This document shows positions 1-8,373 of a stretch of DNA of 56,671 nucleotides, piece after piece (position 1 is the stretch's first letter; every line of letters begins with the position of its first letter). A program made the position numbers and the translations under genes. The stretch lies in the IMG/VR virus record IMGVR_UViG_3300014838_000024, positions 1 to 56,671 of that record. The stretch is one strand, 5' to 3'. The notes beneath the pieces were generated by a model that did no database searches, was not told where the DNA came from, and saw nothing but the letters and a program-made list of their open reading frames with translations. This DNA is from a virus.

Positions 1-228
1 CCCATCATTGATCACTTCGGTGATCGCAATTGTCGGCTCATCAGGATTCGAGCCGAAGCACGAGGTTGCTCGTTCGAGAAGGACTCTCGCTCGTACATAC
101 AACTGCCGATCAAAACCCTCGATTTGCCTAATGATCAGGATCAAGAGCACTTCCTGATTCTTGGGCATCACATAATCAGGGAAATGCTGGACATCATCCA
201 GGAGGAGTTCGCTTATGCTCACTCGTGA
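1..228 (+). CDS. C-terminal fragment of an unidentified phage protein (cut by window edge)
   Basis: An open frame runs from the first base to a TGA at 226-228 and gives 75 residues with no start inside the window. It ends 14 bases inside the following terminase small-subunit gene, the same tight overlap seen at many other boundaries here, which supports it being real. The visible part is mixed charged/hydrophobic with a helical-looking C-terminus (key stretch LGHHIIREMLDIIQEEF). I recognise no family. The ribosome-binding site of the next gene (GGAGGAG at about 201-207) lies within its last codons. Confidence 0.6.
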   Translation, partial: PIIDHFGDRNCRLIRIRAEARGCSFEKDSRSYIQLPIKTLDLPNDQDQEHFLILGHHIIREMLDIIQEEFAYAHS

Positions 229-907
229 GATGGTCGAGAATGCCCTCCCCTCAAATCTGAGGGGGGCGGCAACTCAGGCTTTTACAGATCAGATCAACAA
301 CCTGGTCCAAGATCCAATCGTCGCCGAGCAGATCAGGAACAACTTCGTGAGTTATACGAAGGTGCTTCAGGATGGCCGGTTCAAGACGGAGGATTACCTC
401 CACGCAGTCGCCTATGTCTCGTTCAAGCACATGGGCTACACGAACCAGGACGCCTACTGCAAGACGTTTCCACATCGTCACGCGATCTTGGTCGCAAAGG
501 GAATTTCTGCGAAGGATCTCTCGTCCTATGTGAGCGCCTACCACCACAATAAATTGGTGAATATGGTGATGGAACAATCACTTGTTCCTATGTGGATCAT
601 CAACCAGGATGCTTACCAGAAGGCGATCAACGCCCAAATGGACATCATGGACAACAGCATGTCCGACATGGCTCGAACAGCTGCTGCGAATTCGATCCTC
701 ACCCATTTGGCCAAACCAAAAGAAGCCGCTGTCAATTTGAGCCTTCATATGCCCGAGACTTCTGGGATGCTCGAGATGCGGGAGATGCTGCGACAGCTCG
801 CTCAAAACCAGCAACAAGCTATCGAGGCTGGAATGTCGCCTCGAGAGATCGCCGGCCAGAAGCTGATCGACGTGACCCCAAACCCACCAGAAAAGAGTGA
901 GCTATAA
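215..907 (+). CDS. Putative terminase small subunit
   Basis: 230 residues. It lies directly upstream of the large terminase and its stop overlaps that start (TAATG at 905-909), the usual arrangement for the DNA-recognition subunit of the packaging motor. The sequence is mostly helical with no catalytic motif. A central segment (about residues 45-95, around AVAYVSFKHMGYTNQDAYCKTF) looks like a helix-turn-helix-type DNA-binding region, and the C-terminal third is a Gln-rich predicted helix. The start is ATG 215 with GGAGGAG eight bases upstream. The assignment rests mainly on position, size and helical character; I do not see a signature that proves it. Confidence 0.6.
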   Translation: MLTREMVENALPSNLRGAATQAFTDQINNLVQDPIVAEQIRNNFVSYTKVLQDGRFKTEDYLHAVAYVSFKHMGYTNQDAYCKTFPHRHAILVAKGISAKDLSSYVSAYHHNKLVNMVMEQSLVPMWIINQDAYQKAINAQMDIMDNSMSDMARTAAANSILTHLAKPKEAAVNLSLHMPETSGMLEMREMLRQLAQNQQQAIEAGMSPREIAGQKLIDVTPNPPEKSEL

Positions 908-2496
908 TGGAGCTCCTCAAGCAAGAACTCGACGAATGGCTCGATAGCGTCTCGTACAAGGATCTAAACGCTTCGAGCTATATGCCGAGTGACTTCGCAC
1001 TTACGTTCATGAACTTCATCAAGCTCGTGAATGGCAAAGAAGGTGAGTCGCATAAGACGCCTCCTGTGCATTTGAAGATGCTGGACAAGCTCGTTGAGGA
1101 CTCGCCCTATGTGGCGAATCTCTGTTTCCGTGGAGCAGCTAAAACCACACTCTTCATGGAATACTTCGTGCTCTTCCTGGCGTTCTATGGGTTTCTGCCT
1201 GGGTTCGGTAAAGTCGAGGGCATGATCTACGTGTCTGACTCCATGGAAAATGGTGTCAAAAGCGCCAGGAAGAACATCGAGTTTCGCTATAACAACTCTG
1301 ACTTCCTTCAGTACTGGATCCCGACAGCACACTTTACAGACAACTACATGGAATTCACTGGTCGAGAGGGAAACCGTCTAGGCGTGAAGATGTTCGGCGC
1401 TAAAACAGGTCTTCGAGGCACCAAGATCTTTGGAAAACGCCCTACGATCGCTGTGCTGGATGATCTGGTGAGCGATGACGATTCGAAGTCCCGCACCTCG
1501 ATGGAAGCCATAAAAGACACGGTTTACAAGGGTGTAAATCACGCTCTGGATCCCACGAGACGCAAAGTCATTTTCAATGGGACGCCATTTTCCAAGGAAG
1601 ACATTCTGATCGAGGCTGTCGAATCGGGTGCTTGGGATGTGAACGTCTGGCCGGTGTGTGAGAGGTTTCCCTGCACGCGCGAAGAGTTCATCGGAGCCTG
1701 GGAAGATCGTTTCATGTTCGATTACGTGCAACAACAATATGATATGGCCCTCAAGACGGGTAAACTCGCTGGCTTCTACCAGGAGTTGATGCTCAGAATC
1801 ACCTCTGCTGAAGACCGATTGATCCAAGACGAAGAGATCAAATGGTACTCTCGGGAGCAGCTACTCAACAACAAGAACACTTTCAATTTTTATATCACCA
1901 CGGACGTAGCGACTTCCACCAAACAAAAAGCCGACTTCTCTGTGATAAGTGTCTGGGCTTATAACCATTTGGGACACTGGTTTTGGGTGGACGGCATCTG
2001 TGAGCGACAGACGATCGACAAGACCTGGAATGATCTCTTCCGTCTGGTGAGTGAGTACAGACCTCAATCGGTTGGCATCGAAGTGACGGGGCAGCAACAA
2101 GCTTATGTGAGGCTTCTTCAATCTGAGCAGATGAATCGGAACATCTGGTTTACCTTCGCCAGCTCTGAGAAGAACAATGAGCCTGGCATCCGACCCACCA
2201 TCGACAAATTGTCTCGGTTGAACCTTGTAGTTCCTTGGTTCAAAGCCGGAGGCATGTACTTTCCTGAAGAAATGCGTCATTCTGTGATCATAGGGCACTT
2301 CCTCCAGCAGATCCGACTGGCCACCAAGAACGGACTGAAGGGCAAGGACGATTGTCTCGATACAATCTCGATGCTTGGCTACATGAAACCTTGGAAACCT
2401 TCTGAGTCGTCTCCTTTAATGGGGCACGAGGATGGTCCTTGGGAAGATGAGTCGCACGAAGCTGACAACAGCCCGCTCTCTGCCTACATTGTGTGA
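907..2496 (+). CDS. terL: Terminase large subunit (packaging ATPase and nuclease)
   Basis: 529 residues. It powers DNA translocation into the prohead and cuts the concatemer. The N-terminal ATPase has a Walker-A-like FRGAAKTT (residues 74-81), a Walker B IAVLDD (181-186), and the coupling motif NGTP (224-227). The RNase H-like nuclease has acidic residues at the expected places: D333 in YITTDVA, E392 in VGIEVTG, and D481/D482/D485 in KGKDDCLDTIS. The length is typical for T7-like and N4-like large terminases. It overlaps the upstream gene by one base and is followed six bases later by a head-tail gene, consistent with a late morphogenesis operon. The fold assignment is strong; the exact subfamily is inferred. 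Confidence 0.93.
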   Translation: MELLKQELDEWLDSVSYKDLNASSYMPSDFALTFMNFIKLVNGKEGESHKTPPVHLKMLDKLVEDSPYVANLCFRGAAKTTLFMEYFVLFLAFYGFLPGFGKVEGMIYVSDSMENGVKSARKNIEFRYNNSDFLQYWIPTAHFTDNYMEFTGREGNRLGVKMFGAKTGLRGTKIFGKRPTIAVLDDLVSDDDSKSRTSMEAIKDTVYKGVNHALDPTRRKVIFNGTPFSKEDILIEAVESGAWDVNVWPVCERFPCTREEFIGAWEDRFMFDYVQQQYDMALKTGKLAGFYQELMLRITSAEDRLIQDEEIKWYSREQLLNNKNTFNFYITTDVATSTKQKADFSVISVWAYNHLGHWFWVDGICERQTIDKTWNDLFRLVSEYRPQSVGIEVTGQQQAYVRLLQSEQMNRNIWFTFASSEKNNEPGIRPTIDKLSRLNLVVPWFKAGGMYFPEEMRHSVIIGHFLQQIRLATKNGLKGKDDCLDTISMLGYMKPWKPSESSPLMGHEDGPWEDESHEADNSPLSAYIV

Positions 2497-2502
2497 GGAC
2501 AT

Positions 2503-3213
2503 ATGCTCGTTTCAGATCTCTTCAGTAAGCTCTCTTTCGGAGAGCTCTCGAACCTGGCTATGTCAGGCAATGGCAGTGGTACGATCGTCACGGCTCAACA
2601 GCCTAAGCTGATCGGTTATGCCAATGATGGCCTCCTTCGGTTGCACACGAAGTTCGTCCTCAAGGAGAACGATCTCCTGTTGCAGCTGTACGAGCACATC
2701 ACGTTCTATCACCTGATCCCGAGGTTCTCGATCCAATACACTCCTCCGGTTGGGACGGTTAATGAGCCTATTCGCTACATCTTGGATTTGCCGGAAGAGC
2801 CTTTCAATGATGAATTGCTGAAGGTTACTACAATATATGATCATCTTGGAATGGAGATCCCACTTAATAACGAAGAGAAGCATAATTCGTGCTTCACTCC
2901 ACAGGTAAAGCTGCTACAAGTTCCTAACCCGGTGGATGAAAAGTTCCTCACGGTTCGGTATCAACAGCGTCACGCCAAACTTACAGGTGACTTGGAGCAA
3001 TATATCTCTCTCCCTGTATCGCTCGAAGAGGCGCTGACATCGTTTATCGCGTTCAAAGTGTTCAGCCACATGAACACAGCTGATAGCAACTCGAAAGCTC
3101 AAGAGTTCAATCAGACGTTTGAACAGCTCTGTGGTGAAGTGACGGACAGGGATCTGGTCAGTTCCAGCATATCTCAGTCCAACATCCGGTTTAGTAGAGG
3201 AGGTTGGGTCTGA
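2503..3213 (+). CDS. Putative head-to-tail adaptor / tail tube-type structural protein
   Basis: 236 residues, starting at ATG 2503 behind GAGGA. It begins with a helical segment (residues 1-60), then a beta-rich middle, and ends in a helical stretch with no catalytic motif. Size and position right after the large terminase match the small adaptor proteins that join portal and tail tube in short-tailed phages. It ends at TGA 3211-3213, overlapping the next ATG by one base. The last codons contain the AGGAGG that serves the next gene. The role is inferred from context and general shape, not from a signature. Confidence 0.5.
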   Translation: MLVSDLFSKLSFGELSNLAMSGNGSGTIVTAQQPKLIGYANDGLLRLHTKFVLKENDLLLQLYEHITFYHLIPRFSIQYTPPVGTVNEPIRYILDLPEEPFNDELLKVTTIYDHLGMEIPLNNEEKHNSCFTPQVKLLQVPNPVDEKFLTVRYQQRHAKLTGDLEQYISLPVSLEEALTSFIAFKVFSHMNTADSNSKAQEFNQTFEQLCGEVTDRDLVSSSISQSNIRFSRGGWV

Positions 3214-3560
3214 TGGGACTATGCGAAACCACCAATTATTTCGGCGGCCTTGGAGGTGAAACCCCTGGCAGGCCATACAGCTATGGGCAGGGAGGTTATC
3301 TCCAACCCTATGGTGGCGCTCGGTTTGCGCCCATGGTTGACCGACTCATTGGCAATGCTTTCCCCACTGTGAAGTTCGTCGCCGACAACATGGATTATAT
3401 CCGGTATGTCGCGGACAACATGCTAGCGATCGTCACTCTGGCCGAATCCCAGGCAACTCAGATAGCCACGCTTCAAGCGCAGATATTGGTGCTTCAAGCT
3501 CTGGTGGTCCCGAGTTCTCCGACGATTGTAGCCCCTGCTCTCTCCATGAGTTCAGATTGA
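3213..3560 (+). CDS. Small Gly/Tyr-rich protein with C-terminal coiled coil
   Basis: 115 residues from ATG 3213, chosen over an upstream in-frame TTG at 3204 because AGGAGG (3198-3203) is correctly spaced for 3213 and the ATG overlaps the previous stop (TGATG). The N-terminal 35 residues are rich in Gly, Tyr and Pro. Residues about 50-95 have a heptad-like pattern (ESQATQIATLQAQILVLQAL), suggesting a trimeric coiled coil as found in fibre or spike attachment proteins. I do not recognise a family. Its place between the adaptor and the fibre block suggests a minor virion or fibre-attachment protein. Confidence 0.6.
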   Translation: MGLCETTNYFGGLGGETPGRPYSYGQGGYLQPYGGARFAPMVDRLIGNAFPTVKFVADNMDYIRYVADNMLAIVTLAESQATQIATLQAQILVLQALVVPSSPTIVAPALSMSSD

Positions 3561-3581
3561 GTTCGGATTGAGGAGAGCACA

Positions 3582-3953
3582 ATGGCCGAGGTGATCACGC
3601 CATATGAAACTCTGGAGGCGTTCCTCGTCGCTAATCCAGCGTCGAACCACTCCAGTTATGTGCTGACTCCTCCTCCAGCTCTCTTCTCCATTGGTGTCTA
3701 TGTCTCTGACGCTATACTTGAGCCGGTTCCGGGTGGGTTGAGTGTCTCTGTAGCAGATGCAGTGCTGGAACCTGTCGGTGGAACTGGTCCTCAACTAGCT
3801 TTTGGAGTCCCTTCACTCTCGTTCGCTTCCACAGCAGTGGGAGCCAATATCAACTTGACGGTGACAATCTCCAATCCGGGGACCGCCGATCTTGTGATCA
3901 GTTCACTGATCCCAACAGGTGACTTCACCGTCGCCACAATCGTAGAGGACTAA
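3582..3953 (+). CDS. Virion protein ending in the first half of an ASH (Hydin-like) domain
   Basis: 123 residues, ATG 3582 behind GGAGAG. The first ~75 residues hold two similar short segments (SDAILEPVPGGLSVS and ADAVLEPVGG). From about residue 80 it reads as the start of an ASPM-SPD-2-Hydin (ASH) beta-sandwich: SLSFASTAVG, then TVTISNPGTADLVISS, then TGDF. The ORF stops at TAA 3951-3953, halfway through that domain. The missing second half is found at the N-terminus of the ORF at 6332, 2.4 kb downstream. Either the domain is completed by another polypeptide or an ancestral gene was split by insertion of the two genes between. No catalytic residues are seen. Confidence 0.7.
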   Translation: MAEVITPYETLEAFLVANPASNHSSYVLTPPPALFSIGVYVSDAILEPVPGGLSVSVADAVLEPVGGTGPQLAFGVPSLSFASTAVGANINLTVTISNPGTADLVISSLIPTGDFTVATIVED

Positions 3954-3957
3954 AGTT

Positions 3958-4374
3958 ATGGCGAATGCAGTCTATCCGAACTTCCGTAATGTTCTGCTCT
4001 CTCCGGGTGTGAACCTGGCGACGGCAGCTATCAAAGCCTGTCTTGTCACGCTCACCACGGGTACGACCAACTACACCTACTCGGCGGCCCATGCCAATCT
4101 GAGCGATGTCGCTTCGGGTTCGATCTTCGTTGCTGGTGTGGCTCTCACCTCCTTGGCGGTTTCTGCTCAGGCGCTGACCGCTGCTTCTGTCGTGTGGCCT
4201 TCGGTCGCAGTATCCGGCTCCAAGAAAGCCGAAGCGATCATTCTCTACATCGACACCGGCACGGGGAGCACTTCGACCCTGATCGGCTACATCGACACGG
4301 CCACTGGTTTGCCGGCTACGCCAACGGGTCAGAACATCACGCTGAATTGGTCTTCGTCCGTCCTGACCGACTAA
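3958..4374 (+). CDS. Phage structural protein of a family common near tail fibres (function unknown)
   Basis: 138 residues, ATG 3958 with AGAGGA upstream. The sequence has the pattern of a small beta-rich phage protein I have seen beside tail and fibre genes: it opens AVYPNFRNVLL, then has YTYSAAHANLSDV, EAIILYIDTG and a C-terminal ATGLPATPTGQNITLNW. No enzymatic motif is present. It sits between the two halves of a split ASH domain, encoded by the genes at 3582 and 6332, so it may be part of the same fibre assembly. No function is claimed beyond a probable virion component. Confidence 0.65.
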   Translation: MANAVYPNFRNVLLSPGVNLATAAIKACLVTLTTGTTNYTYSAAHANLSDVASGSIFVAGVALTSLAVSAQALTAASVVWPSVAVSGSKKAEAIILYIDTGTGSTSTLIGYIDTATGLPATPTGQNITLNWSSSVLTD

Positions 4375-4404
4375 AGCTCGTCTCTCTGATCTGAAAACGA
4401 GCAC

Positions 4405-6330
4405 ATGACCGCACCCACAGTCGTAAGTTCTGCGTATCATCCTTGGACTGGCGCTTATCCGCTGGCCTCATCGAACACGTTTGACTCGACTGGCTGCGAT
4501 GGTGTGCTCGTTTTCTTTTTCACCCTTACGGGTGCTTCTTGGACACCTCCTCCGTCTTGTACCTATTTGGGACAGACGGCTACGCTTATTGGTCAGAGCT
4601 ATGTTTCGTCGCAGACTTCTGCGGGAACGCTCTATGCCTATATTGTTCGAGGTTTCACCCCCGGTTCCGGCACGCTTTCGGTCGCTCAGAGCTCGAATTA
4701 CGCTGACTCGGGCTGCGTCTACATCATTGGTCTGACTGGCACCCAAGCCACGCCAATTGGCAACTCGATCGTTCATGTTAGCGCCAGCCCGTCCGACACA
4801 CAGTCGGTCACTGCGTCTGCTGCCAATTCGCTCTTCATTGTGTTCGGTGGCGATGCTCAGGCCCCGTCGATCACGGTCACGCCTCCTTCGGGAGCGACAG
4901 CACTTCTCAACAACACCACAGCGACAAACAACCTGGGTAAGGTTCACAGCGTTACTGGTGTTTCTTCCGGAGCCAGTGTCTCCGAAACTTCGACGGCTCC
5001 TTACAACTACACTTCAACTGCCGTCATTGAAGTGCTTGGTTCTGGTGGTGGTTCTGGCATAAGCTTGACGCTGACGACACCTCTCTCGATTACGCCTGCC
5101 TTGGGCGCTGAGACGGTGACGATCCCGATCATTGTGAGCGCCAGTCCTCTGTCTTTGAGCCCGGCTCAGCTTTCAGGCAGTGTCACAGCACCTCTCGCCA
5201 TCACAACTTCGCCCTTGGCTTTGACCCTGGGACAAGGTGCAGGCACGGTTCTCGATCCTGTAGGGATCACGTCTGGACCCTTGAACCTTAGTGTTCTTCT
5301 TGGTTCAGGCGATAGCGTCACTCTCCCAATCATCATAAATTCTGGGCCTCTGAGTGTTCTCACTCAGCTGACGACACCGAGCTATTTGAGCTTCCCGCCG
5401 ATGGTGGCTGGGCCTCTTGCTTTGAGCGTTGTCCAAGACGCTGGAAATGTGATCCAGCCGCCTCAGATCTCGTCTGGGCCTCTCTCGTTGAGCGTTGGCA
5501 ATGGCGCTGGAAGCGTTCTCGTCACGCCGGTCATTTACTCCTACGGCCTAAATTTGAGTGTCGGGTTTATTCCCGGTGTTCCCAGTGTGATAACGCCTCC
5601 ACTGATCACCACGGCACCACTTTCGATCTCACCTCTGATGGACGCATCTGCGGTGATTGTTTTCCCTGACAACATCATCTCATGGCCATTGTCGTTGAGC
5701 ATAGGGTTCCCTGGACCCAGCAACGTAATCACTCCAGCCGTGATCACGGCTACGGCTTTGAATGTGGCTGTGAACAACCACGTTGGTGAAGTCGATGTCG
5801 CCATTGTGATCCAAGCTCCTCCTTTGTCGCTCTCGTTGGGGAACGGTTCGGGAAGCATCGCCATTCCGGTGGCTGTCTACAGTGCTCCCTTGAGTCTGAG
5901 TCTCGGGCTCACGCCGTTGAACATCATGGCACCAGTCTTGATCGTTGTGCCGCCTTTAAGTTTGTCTGTGCTCTCTTACACGGGTACGATCACAGACCCC
6001 TTGGGCATCTATGCAATCCCGCTGTCGCTCACCCTCGGGCTTCAGGTGGACACGATCATCCAGATCCCTCCTCCGATTCAAGCTCCGGCTTTGAATCTTG
6101 GGATCAATTTGACCCCTGGATACGTTTCGGACCCGGTGGGGATCTATACATTCCCGCTCTCTATATCCGTTGGTCTAGGTTCAGTGAACCTTCCAATCAA
6201 TCTCTTTGTCGATCCTCTGAAACTCTCCTGGGGTCGAGTTCCTCCTGTGTATGTTGATGCACCCAATCTGAACATCTTGGTCGGGCTTCAACATCCATTC
6301 ACTCATCCTCCGACAGTCGTAGTAGGTTAA
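4405..6330 (+). CDS. Repetitive fibre-like protein: N-terminal beta domain plus about 18 tandem 22-residue repeats
   Basis: 641 residues. Residues 1 to about 215 form a Ser/Thr/Gly-rich beta domain of the type found on secreted or virion surface proteins, ending in a GSGGGSG linker. From about residue 218 to the end the protein is a tandem array with period near 22 residues and consensus roughly PLSLSVGxGxGSVxxPxxIxS, about 18 copies, ending in a divergent copy. Such an array could form an extended rod or beta-solenoid. No catalytic residues are seen. It ends at TAA 6328-6330, two bases before the next ATG. The upstream gap has an inverted repeat (GCTCGT 4376-4381 / ACGAGC 4397-4402). Likely a tail fibre or spacer; the exact role is unknown. 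Confidence 0.75.
   Translation: MTAPTVVSSAYHPWTGAYPLASSNTFDSTGCDGVLVFFFTLTGASWTPPPSCTYLGQTATLIGQSYVSSQTSAGTLYAYIVRGFTPGSGTLSVAQSSNYADSGCVYIIGLTGTQATPIGNSIVHVSASPSDTQSVTASAANSLFIVFGGDAQAPSITVTPPSGATALLNNTTATNNLGKVHSVTGVSSGASVSETSTAPYNYTSTAVIEVLGSGGGSGISLTLTTPLSITPALGAETVTIPIIVSASPLSLSPAQLSGSVTAPLAITTSPLALTLGQGAGTVLDPVGITSGPLNLSVLLGSGDSVTLPIIINSGPLSVLTQLTTPSYLSFPPMVAGPLALSVVQDAGNVIQPPQISSGPLSLSVGNGAGSVLVTPVIYSYGLNLSVGFIPGVPSVITPPLITTAPLSISPLMDASAVIVFPDNIISWPLSLSIGFPGPSNVITPAVITATALNVAVNNHVGEVDVAIVIQAPPLSLSLGNGSGSIAIPVAVYSAPLSLSLGLTPLNIMAPVLIVVPPLSLSVLSYTGTITDPLGIYAIPLSLTLGLQVDTIIQIPPPIQAPALNLGINLTPGYVSDPVGIYTFPLSISVGLGSVNLPINLFVDPLKLSWGRVPPVYVDAPNLNILVGLQHPFTHPPTVVVG
5059..6270 (+). repeat. Tandem repeat region encoding ~18 copies of a 22-residue unit
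   Basis: The coding sequence repeats about every 66 bases at the protein level (xPLSLSxG…GSVxxPxxI). The DNA copies are diverged, so the array is old or selected at protein level rather than a recent slippage expansion. The array fills the C-terminal two thirds of the fibre-like gene. Confidence 0.8.
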
Positions 6331-6331
6331 C

Positions 6332-6583
6332 ATGACCTGGACTCCAGGAAGCGCAGTAACTCCTCCGCTTACAATTCCCGCTGGTGAGAGCGTCACTGTG
6401 ACGGTGAAGTTCACCCCAACGGTGGCTGGAGCTCAGACTGGCTCGCTTGGAATAATGTCCAATGCTCCTTCAAGTCCAGATGCTCTACCTTTGTCAGGTA
6501 CTGGAACCAGTGGGACTACACCTGCACCAGCAGTTTCCCTTTCGGTCACTTCGTTGACCTTCCCCAGCACGGCGGTTGGATAA
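6332..6583 (+). CDS. Small protein made of two half ASH domains
   Basis: 83 residues. Residues 1-55 (from MTWTPGSAV through VTVKFTPTVAGAQTG to LPLSGTG) match the second half of an ASH/Hydin-like domain. Residues 63-83 (SVTSLTFPSTAVG) match the first strands of another. The first half of domain 1 is the C-terminus of the ORF at 3582. The remainder of domain 2 begins the next ORF, which overlaps by one base (TAATG at 6581-6585) in a different frame. The start ATG 6332 follows GTAGG. A single ancestral ASH-ASH-enzyme protein, or a chain of proteins joined by shared domains, would explain this. It could also reflect a frameshift near 6581. Confidence 0.6.
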   Translation: MTWTPGSAVTPPLTIPAGESVTVTVKFTPTVAGAQTGSLGIMSNAPSSPDALPLSGTGTSGTTPAPAVSLSVTSLTFPSTAVG

Positions 6584-8010
6584 TGGCTACTTCGGCTTCT
6601 CAGCGGATCACGCTTACAAACACCGGCACTGCTCCCTTGGTGATCTCTGGGATCACAGCTACGGGTGATTTTGCCGATGTCACCGACTATTCCGTGTCGG
6701 TTCTCGCTGGCGGTGTCTGCCATATCGACGTGACTTTCACTCCCCTAGCTGTGGGTTCTCGAACAGGTACGATCTCAATCGCCTCCAATGCGCCTGGATC
6801 TCCTCATGTCGTGACCTTGGGAGGCACAGCAGTTCCTGCGGTTTTGCCAAGGGTCTCTGCCTTGGGAAATCAGTTCATGGCTGCCGGTGCTCCCATTCGT
6901 TTGAAGAGCATCAATTGGACTGGTGGCGAAGGCACCAATTATGCGCCTCATGCTTTGTGGGCTCGTTCTTGGAAGAGCCAGCTCGATCAGTTCAAAGCCA
7001 TGGGTTTCAATTGCTTGAGGTTCCAGCTTTCTGGTGACTTCTGTGCGAATCCCTTGATCACATCCACAGCTATTGATCCCACGAAAAACCCTGATGTTGT
7101 GGGCCTTACGACCTTGGCTTTCTTGGATCTGATTGTCGCCTACTGCAACACGATCGGCATGTATATCGTGCTTGATCATCACAGGTGTTTTGCCTCTGGA
7201 GGCACAGGCACCGATGGTTGGCCAATGGCCGGTGGGGCAACTGGCTCTTATAGCCAGGCCCAGTGGATCACCCACTGGTCAGTGCTCGCCACTCGATATG
7301 CTTCCAGCACGGTGGTCATTGGTGCTGACGTTCACAACGAGCCCTATGCGATTGAGTGGGCTTATTGGGCTCCGATGGTTGAAGCCTGCGGTAATGCTAT
7401 CTTGGCGATTGCGCCAAATTGGCTGATCTTCGTCGAGGGTGACACCAATTGGACTGGTGCAGCTTATTACCCCACAGCAACGCTGACGAGCGACTCGATC
7501 TGGTGGGGTGGGCAGCTTATTGGCGCTCAGCCTGGCAACCGACCCATTGTGCTCTCGTCTCCCAATCATGTGGTCTATGCGCCTCACGAGTATGGAACAT
7601 CTGTATCTGGCCAGACTTGGCTGGCAACCTCATCGAGCGCACCTACTGGGTGGCCAAACAACCTTCAACCGATGTGGAGACAGCATTGGGGTTGGGCTTT
7701 CGAACAGAACATCGCTCCGATCTGGGTTGGTGAGTTCGGAGGACAGTTTGGTTTCGCCAATGCGACAGGTGCAGCCAATGGCAATGCCAATGCACCCACA
7801 GAGATCGTCTGGCTACAGACACTCATGAAGTATTTGAATGGTGATTGGAACGGAGACGGCACCAATCATCTCACTGGTTCGCAGTTGGGTATGTCATTTG
7901 CCTACTGGAATGACATGCTGAGCGGTGATACAGGGTCTCTAGTCATCGACAACGATCTCACAACGCCTCAGAGTGGCAAACTAGCCCTCCTCACCCCGCT
8001 CATCCCGTAA
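6583..8010 (+). CDS. Virion-associated GH5-type endoglucanase with N-terminal partial ASH domain
   Basis: 475 residues. Residues 1-90 are the larger part of an ASH domain whose first strands lie in the preceding ORF. Residues about 95-475 are a glycoside hydrolase family 5 (beta/alpha)8 enzyme. Visible signatures are VIGADVHNEPY with the acid/base E253, WVGEFGG with the nucleophile E384, YIVLDHH (residues ~190-196) and VVYAPHEYG. GH5 enzymes of this kind cut internal beta-1,4 bonds of cellulose or similar glucans. No signal peptide is seen, as expected for a particle-bound enzyme made in the host cytosol. The start overlaps the upstream stop (TAATG). The GH5 assignment is strong; substrate is inferred from family and from the GH48 neighbour. 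Confidence 0.88.
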   Translation: MATSASQRITLTNTGTAPLVISGITATGDFADVTDYSVSVLAGGVCHIDVTFTPLAVGSRTGTISIASNAPGSPHVVTLGGTAVPAVLPRVSALGNQFMAAGAPIRLKSINWTGGEGTNYAPHALWARSWKSQLDQFKAMGFNCLRFQLSGDFCANPLITSTAIDPTKNPDVVGLTTLAFLDLIVAYCNTIGMYIVLDHHRCFASGGTGTDGWPMAGGATGSYSQAQWITHWSVLATRYASSTVVIGADVHNEPYAIEWAYWAPMVEACGNAILAIAPNWLIFVEGDTNWTGAAYYPTATLTSDSIWWGGQLIGAQPGNRPIVLSSPNHVVYAPHEYGTSVSGQTWLATSSSAPTGWPNNLQPMWRQHWGWAFEQNIAPIWVGEFGGQFGFANATGAANGNANAPTEIVWLQTLMKYLNGDWNGDGTNHLTGSQLGMSFAYWNDMLSGDTGSLVIDNDLTTPQSGKLALLTPLIP

Positions 8011-8019
8011 GAGGGCTCC

Positions 8020-8370
8020 ATGACAACCGCACAAGAAGCCAACTTCACTGTTACTCTGACCCCTGCTCCTACGGTTACAGTGCTGCTCAACTACACCACA
8101 AGGGATGGAACGGCCACTGCTGCCAGCGGAGCTTACACTTTAACTTCAGGAGTGTTGACCTTTGCTCCAGGTGAAACCGTGAAACACGTCATTGTTCCGG
8201 TCAGTCTGCCTCTTGCGCCAGGTTCTGCCGCTGAACTCTTCTATCTCGATGTGACTTGGCCTTCTGGTTCGGTTAACACGATCACACGCAGTCCAGGTAT
8301 TTGTAACCTTCCAGGCAATACAACTACCCCACTGCCTTCTGTCTCTATCTCTAGTCCTTCGGTGGTGTGA
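8020..8370 (+). CDS. Calx-beta domain protein, ending with the first strand of the next Calx-beta domain
   Basis: 116 residues, ATG 8020 behind GAGGG. It reads as a Calx-beta sandwich lacking its first strand: ANFTVTLTPAP, then NYTTRDGTATAASGAYTLTSG, then LTFAPGETVKHVIVPV. The last residues, LPSVSISSPSVV, are the characteristic first strand of a second Calx-beta domain, which continues at the start of the following ORF in the same frame after TGA TCC ATG. Upstream, the GH5 frame would also run in frame into this ORF through TAA 8008-8010 and the codons for Glu-Gly-Ser. It probably links or stacks fibre proteins. It might be translated separately, or as part of a fusion if stops are read through. 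Confidence 0.65.
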   Translation: MTTAQEANFTVTLTPAPTVTVLLNYTTRDGTATAASGAYTLTSGVLTFAPGETVKHVIVPVSLPLAPGSAAELFYLDVTWPSGSVNTITRSPGICNLPGNTTTPLPSVSISSPSVV

Positions 8371-8373
8371 TCC

